Assembly (NCBI GenBank): GCA_910592005.1
Contig: CAJVPP010000993.1
Location: forward strand, 1-23,721
Source: Funneliformis mosseae
Lineage: Eukaryota > Glomeromycota > Glomeromycetes > Glomerales > Glomeraceae
Length of the DNA: 23,721 bases
Direction: 5' to 3'
Made by a program: the position numbers and the translations under genes. Every line of letters begins with the position of its first letter. Position 1 is the first letter of the stretch. Shown piece after piece: positions 18,866 through 23,721 of the stretch. Below the pieces are notes generated by a model. It was not told where the DNA came from. It was given only the letters and a program-made list of their open reading frames with translations, and made no database searches.

Positions 18866-20590
18866 ATGAGTAAGTATAAAAAATATGATGTTTTATTAAT
18901 AAAAATAAGAAAATTAGATAATGAATTACATTTTAGAATATTTGGACATTTTTGGTGGCAATCACGTGATGATAGATTATATCTTATATATTTAGAAATG
19001 AAAACCCTTGTCATACTTAATAAACTCACTTTATAATTACTGTAGTTAAAAAAACTTCAGTTTCTACCTTTTAACCTAGTTATATTTATAAAGCAAATAG
19101 TATGTAAGTTCTATTTATAATACTCTTCCTGTTGTAATTAACTTTTTATATTACTTGTTATTCAGTTTAAAAATAAGATTTTCTGGTCTATTTATATGTG
19201 GTTTTGATAATAAAAAAATTAATAAACAAATTTTAGAAAATATTCCTTTTCAACTATTTACAATAAAAGTCAGTAATTTACAAATATTTATTAGAATGTT
19301 TGAAGTTTTAGATTAAGAAAATTTGGGATATGCAGGTTCAGAATATTTGTAATCTTTTATTTATAAAATTGGTATAGAAAAATATAAATATTATTTGTAT
19401 AGCAAATTCATCAGCGACATTGTTCAATAATCTTATATCAAGATGAGTAAATTAAATTCAGATATAGTGGAAAGAATTCAGATGAAGTTTGAAAAGAAGC
19501 TTGAAAAAAATTGGAATACTATAAGGTTGGGATAGAAAAACTTTATTTGATATTAATTATGAGAAACTCAAAATTTAATAAATATTCTCTGAATACCTTC
19601 TTGTATAATTAATAAATGAAATTATGAAATTATGATAATATAATTATATAAACATTATTTATATAAATTTACTCCGGTAAGTACTTTTTATTATAAGTTT
19701 TTACTTAATTGGAAGGAACAAAAATGTAATATAATAGAATTTATAATGCTCTCAAACATATATATCTAGGAGAATATTAATTTAATGAAAGAAAGCTTTG
19801 TATTTAAAAAGCATTATTATGTAGTATCAGATGTACCAATATTATACCATTTGATAAAAACATATTAGAGGTAAAAAAGTATGATAATTCTTGAAAAAAA
19901 ATATATATTTATTTTTAACAACAATAATTTTTTTAGAAAGAATTTTAGACTAATACTGAAAATCCAGTTAATAACAAAAACATTCTTCTTTACCTTTATA
20001 AGAATAATTTTCTTAATACGTCTCTTGATATATTTTTTTTAGATAATCATTCTAATCTAATTATAGATAAATTTTGGTCTTATTTTAACAAATCTCTAAA
20101 AAGAAACAAAAAAGGATCTGATGGAAAAAGGAGAATTTTATCAATAATTGCAGATAATTTTTCATATGAAGAAATAAGAACAGACTTAGTGATTAGTTAT
20201 TTTTACCTTATTTCATTTTTGCTATAAATTTACTTATCAAATTCTTATTATAGGTTGTTCCAACTACAATTTTTAGTACTCGTAAATATACTAGATTAAA
20301 TGGCCCAAATGCTAAGCAAATTGAGAAACCTATAAGAATAGGAGCTAGATTATCACAAGAAAAATTGAAACAATTTAGCAATTTTTTTGAAAATAAAGCT
20401 AATATTATTATATCATCTTACAAAACTGATACTAAAATTCAATTACCTGTTTTTTATCTAAAAAATACAAAAAAAGCATTGTGAGAAAAATTCTAAGAAA
20501 GATATCCAAATAGTTTAAAATGAATAACCTTTTATCATTGTGATGGGTAAAATTTTAGATAGATTTAATTAGTAGAAAATAAAGTCAATT
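18866..20590 (+). pseudogene. Multi-exon gene relic of an unidentified, probably repetitive fungal family
   Basis: A short open start (18866-19036, MSKYKKYDVLLIKIRKLDNE, then FRIFGHFWWQSRDDRLYL) is followed by an acceptor-led block from 19166 (RFSGLFICGFDNKKINKQIL, FTIKVSNLQIFIRMFEVLD, stop, ENLGYAGSEYL, stop). Then comes a block from 19937 ending FWSYFNKSLKRNKKGSDGKR and RILSIIADNFSYEEIRTDL. A clean 65 nt intron (20189-20253) joins this in phase 0 to VVPTTIFSTRKYTRLNGPNA and RIGARLSQEKLKQFSNFFEN, ending with VFYLKNTKKAL, stop, EKF, stop, ERYPNSLK. I recall similar RKYxRxNGP and YLKxxKxALWxKFxxxYPN blocks in many Rhizophagus hypothetical proteins, but no function. Most stops fit Trp or Gln codons changed by one transition. 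Whether the first two blocks belong to the same gene is uncertain. Confidence 0.6.
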
Positions 20591-20800
20591 TTATTGCTAT
20601 ATAGATTTTTTATAAAGATCATTTTGTCTATTTTATTGCCATTGATCAATTATATAAATCCTTAGATGTCAATTTTATTGCCTTTAATAATCACATAGAT
20701 TATAGATGTCCATTTAGTTGCCTGCAGATCTGGTAATTTTATTGATATGGCAATTTTATTGCCTAGCAAGATAGCAACTTTATTTCCTTCAATATATTTA
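20591..20800. repeat. Cluster of about seven irregular subrepeats (GTCAATTTTATTGCC type)
   Basis: The motif recurs at irregular 20-40 bp spacing: GTCAATTTTATTGCT, GTCTATTTTATTGCC, GTCAATTTTATTGCC, GTCCATTTAGTTGCC, GGTAATTTTATTG, GGCAATTTTATTGCC and AGCAACTTTATTTCC. Many copies are followed by ATAGAT or AGATCT. It resembles one arm of the foldback elements elsewhere in the window, but no reverse-complement arm was found nearby. Confidence 0.6.
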
Positions 20801-20950
20801 GTTTAGTTTATTTTATTATTTATTCAACATGTATAAATATCTCTATATTTTCTTTGAGTTTCAACACTGACGAGATCTTAATCTTTTAGGTATTGAACTT
20901 ATATATTATACTAGAAAATGAAAACCATTGTAAGTCTGGAGCGAAATATT

Positions 20951-21170
20951 CATACCACTATATTTATCAAATTTTACTAACTATTTTTTGTTAAGATTTG
21001 TGAGTTTTAGATTAGAAATATAAATAAAATTAAATGTAATAATAATTGAATATACATACAATAACTATATTTATCAAATTTTACTAACTATTTTTTATTA
21101 AGAGTTGCGAGTTTTAGATTAGAAATATAAATAAATTTAATGTAATAATAATTGAATGTACATACAGCAA
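20951..21170. repeat. Tandem duplication, ~106 bp, two copies plus a stub
   Basis: ACTATATTTATCAAATTTTA starts at 20958 and again at 21064, and the sequence through GAGTTTTAGATTAGAAATAT and TGTAATAATAATTGAAT is almost identical in both. A third start (CATACAGCAATA) follows at 21161. A few substitutions and small indels separate the copies. No coding or splice signal is apparent. Confidence 0.85.
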
Positions 21171-21409
21171 TAATAGGAATAAATAGAACAATATGTAAAT
21201 GTATCATAAATAAAATATGATAAAAATGTAATAATATATTTGGTATTAGTATTAACAGCTTATTAACAATAATTGTAAATTTAATTAATTAAATACGTAT
21301 GTATAAGATTATTCTAAATACAGTAATTTAACGTATTGATCATACTGTGCAATGTTCAGTTAACAAAACTAAATCAAGCCACTATAAAATTTTCTCTTTA
21401 GCATACATA

Positions 21410-21676
21410 ATGAAAAATAATAAATTTATAAGTTAGAATACTTTTCAAAAGTGTAAAGCTAGAGAGAACGAAATACCTAGCCAATGTGAAACATGTCTTG
21501 AAAAGCAATATGAATACAAGCGACAAAAAAAGCGAGAAAGGATGCTAAAAAGAAAGAGGCGCATGCTGCACATAACAAAGAAAGAAAACACGTAAATTTA
21601 GCTATGGAAACGGATGAGTAATGTGAAAAATGTTTAAATTATTATCGTGAACGAAGAACTTATCTAAAGCTCTGAA
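21410..21676 (+). pseudogene. CxxC/basic-region protein fragment
   Basis: From ATG at 21410, after one stop, the frame reads NTFQKCKARENEIPSQCETC, then LEKQYEYKRQKKRERMLKRK. Following a frameshift near 21550 it continues AHAAHNKERKHVNLAMETDE, stop, CEKCLNYYRERRTYLKL and a stop at about 21674-21676. Two spaced units of the form QC-x-x-C-L-x-x-x-x-x-Y followed by Arg/Lys-rich helix suggest a repeated small zinc-binding or nucleic-acid-binding module. The stop before the second CEKC fits CAA changed to TAA. As I recall, similar CxxC plus basic repeats sit at the N-termini of some Rhizophagus helicase or transposon proteins; this is weak. The frame ends exactly where the foldback element begins, so that element may have truncated the gene. 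Confidence 0.55.
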
Positions 21677-23530
21677 CGGTTTGGATTAATCTGAAAATTT
21701 TCGGTTCAGATCAACTTCAATTCGGTTTCAGATTGCAAAAATTTCAATCTGAAAATTTTCGGTTCAGTTCAGATTTTTTTCGGATTATAAATCTAATCCG
21801 AACCGAAAAAAATCTGAACTGAACCGAAAATTTCAGATTAATCCGAAATTTCGGATCATTTGGAACGATAAAAGGATCATTCGATTGGAATGATTAAATT
21901 ATCATTCCAAACGAACGATAAAAGAATCGTTTATTTGGAATGATTGAAGTTATCGTTCCAAATGAACAATAAGAAAATCATTCGATTGGAACAATCAAAT
22001 TATCGTTCCAAATGAACGATAAAAGAATCGTTCGTTTGGAACGATTGAAGTTATCGTTCCAAATGAACGATAAGAAAATCGTTCGATTGGAATGATCAAA
22101 TTATTGTTCCAAACGAACAATAAAAGAATCGTTCGTTTGGAACGATTGAAGTTATCGTTCTAAACAAATGATAAAAAAATTGTTCAATTGAAATGATCAA
22201 ATTATCGTTCCAAACAAACGATAAAAGAATCGTTCGTTTGGAACGATTGAAGTTATCGTTCCAAACGAACAATAAAAAATCGTTCAATTGGAATGATTAA
22301 ATTATTGTTTCAAACGAACGATAAGAAAATCGTTTCAAAAGAACGATAAAAGAATCGTTCGTTTGGAACGATTGAAGTTATCGTTCCAAATAAACAATAA
22401 AAAAATCGTTCGATTGGAATGATCAAATTATCGTTCCAAACGAACGATAAAAGAATCGTTCGTTTGGAATGATTGAAATTATAGTTCCAAACGAACGATA
22501 AAAAAATCGTTCGATTGGAACGATCAAATTATTGTTCCAAACGAACAATAAAAGAATTGTTCGTTTGGAACGATTGAAGTTATCGTTCTAAACGAATGAT
22601 AAAAAAATTGTTCAATTGAAATGATCAAATTATCGTTCCAAACGAACGATAAAAGAATCGTTTGTTTGGAACGATTGAAGTTATCATTCTAAACAAACGA
22701 TAAAAAATCGTTCGATTGGAACGATTAAATTATTGTTCCAAACGAACGATAAGAAAATCGTTTCAAAAGAACAATAAAAGAATCGTTCATTTGGAACGAT
22801 TGAAGTTATCATTCCAAACGAACGATAAAAAAATCGTTTGATTGGAACGATCAAATTATCGTTCTAAACGAACGATAAAAGAATCGTTCGTTTGGAATGA
22901 TTGAAGTTATCGTTTCAAACGAACGATAAAAAAATCGTTCGATTGGAACGATCAAATTATCGTTCCAAAAGAACGATAAAAGAATTGTTCGTTTGGAACG
23001 ATAACTTCAATCGTTCTAAACGAACGATAAAAAAATTGTTCGATTGGAACGATTAAATTATCGTTCCAAACGAATGATAAGAAAATTGTTCGATTGGAAT
23101 GATCAAATTATCGTTCTAAACGAACGATAAAAAAATCGTTCATTTGGAACGATTAAAGTTATCGTTCTAAACGAACAATAAGAAAATCGTTCATTTGGAA
23201 CGATTGAAGTTATCGTTCCAAACAAATGATAAAAGAATGTTCATTTGGAATGATTGAAGTTTATCGTTCCAAACGAACGATAAAAAAATCGTTCATTTGG
23301 AATAATTGAAGTTATCGTTTCAAAAGAACGATAAAAGGATCATTCTAAACGATCTAAAATTTCAGATTAATCTGAAATTTTCAGTTTGGTTCAGATTTTT
23401 ACTGGTTTACGGTTCGGTTCGGTTTCGGATTGGTATTTTTAGGATTTATAATCTGAACTGAACTGAACTGAAATTTTCAGATCGGTTTCAGATTAGCCTA
23501 TAATCTGGACCGAACTGAACCGTTCAGAGC
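21669..23530. mobile_element. 1.86 kb foldback element with satellite core
   Basis: GCTCTGAACGGTT at 21669 is matched by its reverse complement AACCGTTCAGAGC ending at 23530. Both flanks (21669-21860 and 23345-23530) are rich in TCGGTTCAGATT-type motifs. The left flank has a perfect 29 bp hairpin (21755-21783 with 21803-21831, 19 nt loop). The core is a tandem satellite. No coding capacity: the minus-strand open frame at 22287-22096 merely crosses the satellite. No target duplication was proven; the left flank is AAA and the right ATTA. It could be a non-autonomous foldback or MITE-type transposon that expanded internally. Confidence 0.75.
21862..23345. repeat. Satellite core: ~29 monomers of 50-51 bp, each an inverted duplication
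   Basis: Monomers of 50-51 bp alternate in a two-monomer pattern, one with GATTGAAG and the next with GATCAAA at the junction, giving ~101 bp dimers. Each monomer contains ATCGTTCCAAACGAACGAT followed by its own reverse complement ATCGTTCGTTTGGAACGAT, so every half can form a hairpin and any two halves can pair. Most differences between copies are C/T or G/A. At 22996-23016 one junction is inverted (GAACGATAACTTCAATCGTTC). Confidence 0.9.
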
Positions 23531-23536
23531 ATTACA

Positions 23537-23721
23537 TTATCTTAACTGATGTTTCTTAGCTTCTATCCATCTACTAGGGGAACAATAAATGTATTCCTCA
23601 TATGGTGGAGTACATTTGGCTGGATCGATTATTCCAATATACTGTGAGTAATGTTTCTTAAATAAAGCATAAAATTCATCACAGGCTATAGCATACTCTT
23701 CTTGCGTCTCAGGATTTTTTA
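23537..23721 (-). CDS. 3' end of an intact-looking hypothetical protein gene (partial)
   Basis: The minus-strand frame is open from the window edge (codon at 23719) to TAA at 23539-23537, giving 60 residues: NPETQEEYAIACDEFYALFK, KHYSQYIGIIDPAKCTPPYE, then EYIYCSPSRWIEAKKHQLR. Its use of C/G-containing codons and lack of stops contrast with every relic in the window, so this is probably a live gene or a young transposon gene. Acidic and aromatic residues are frequent and two Cys are present. I do not recognise the family. The stop codon is only 7 bp from the foldback element, which therefore forms its 3' flank and could supply or disturb its terminator. Confidence 0.6.
   Translation of the reverse strand, partial: KNPETQEEYAIACDEFYALFKKHYSQYIGIIDPAKCTPPYEEYIYCSPSRWIEAKKHQLR

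Noticed and set aside
22096..22287. 63-codon minus-strand frame with internal repeats (FVWNDN)
   Set aside because: It simply translates the 50-51 bp satellite; period and stops follow the repeat.
21862..23345. CRISPR-like repeat array
   Set aside because: Repeats are contiguous with no unique spacers, each monomer is an inverted duplication, and the context is eukaryotic.

Overview
The window is very AT-rich eukaryotic DNA, most likely from an arbuscular mycorrhizal fungus of the Glomeromycotina (Rhizophagus or a relative). The reasons are short introns with GTRAGT donors and poly-T/AG acceptors, dense decayed transposons, and several degenerate reading frames that resemble families I associate with Rhizophagus. 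Family assignment is from memory of motifs; no search was run. No prokaryotic organisation, rRNA, tRNA or CRISPR was seen.

Layout. 86-600 is a tandem array of about 120 bp in which each unit, read on the minus strand, looks like a mini-exon plus a complete intron. 880-2880 is AT-rich with no supported gene. 3158-6406 is the only gene-like island: a TATA box and a decayed, spliced flavin amine oxidase on the plus strand, then three minus-strand genes (4371-4905, 4859-5560, 5596-6406), all damaged. The last needs only one stop codon explained away to give a 171-residue protein.

6630-17520 is a transposon graveyard. Its core is a 5.6 kb minus-strand relic of a Helitron RepHel protein (7920-13533): HUH motif, two-tyrosine motif, and Pif1-type helicase motifs. 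A segment of about 1.5 kb is inserted between Walker A and motif II. Upstream on the same strand lie a second intron/exon-like tandem array (13968-15235), split by a foldback element with a 7 bp target duplication, and a decayed gene (15562-16520) that may encode an OB-fold, RPA-like protein.

17520-23721 holds a deletion derivative of a Tc1/mariner transposon (17767-18355), a plus-strand multi-exon gene relic (18866-20590), short subrepeat clusters, a duplicated 106 bp sequence, a CxxC/basic-region relic and a 1.86 kb foldback element with a core of about 29 monomers of 50-51 bp. The window ends in what looks like an undamaged minus-strand coding end (23537-23721).

Two decay styles are visible. 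The amine oxidase and coiled-coil genes are broken by many one-base indels. The Helitron, OB-like and 18.9-20.6 kb genes keep their frame for long stretches, and most of their stops can be explained by C-to-T or G-to-A changes in Gln and Trp codons.
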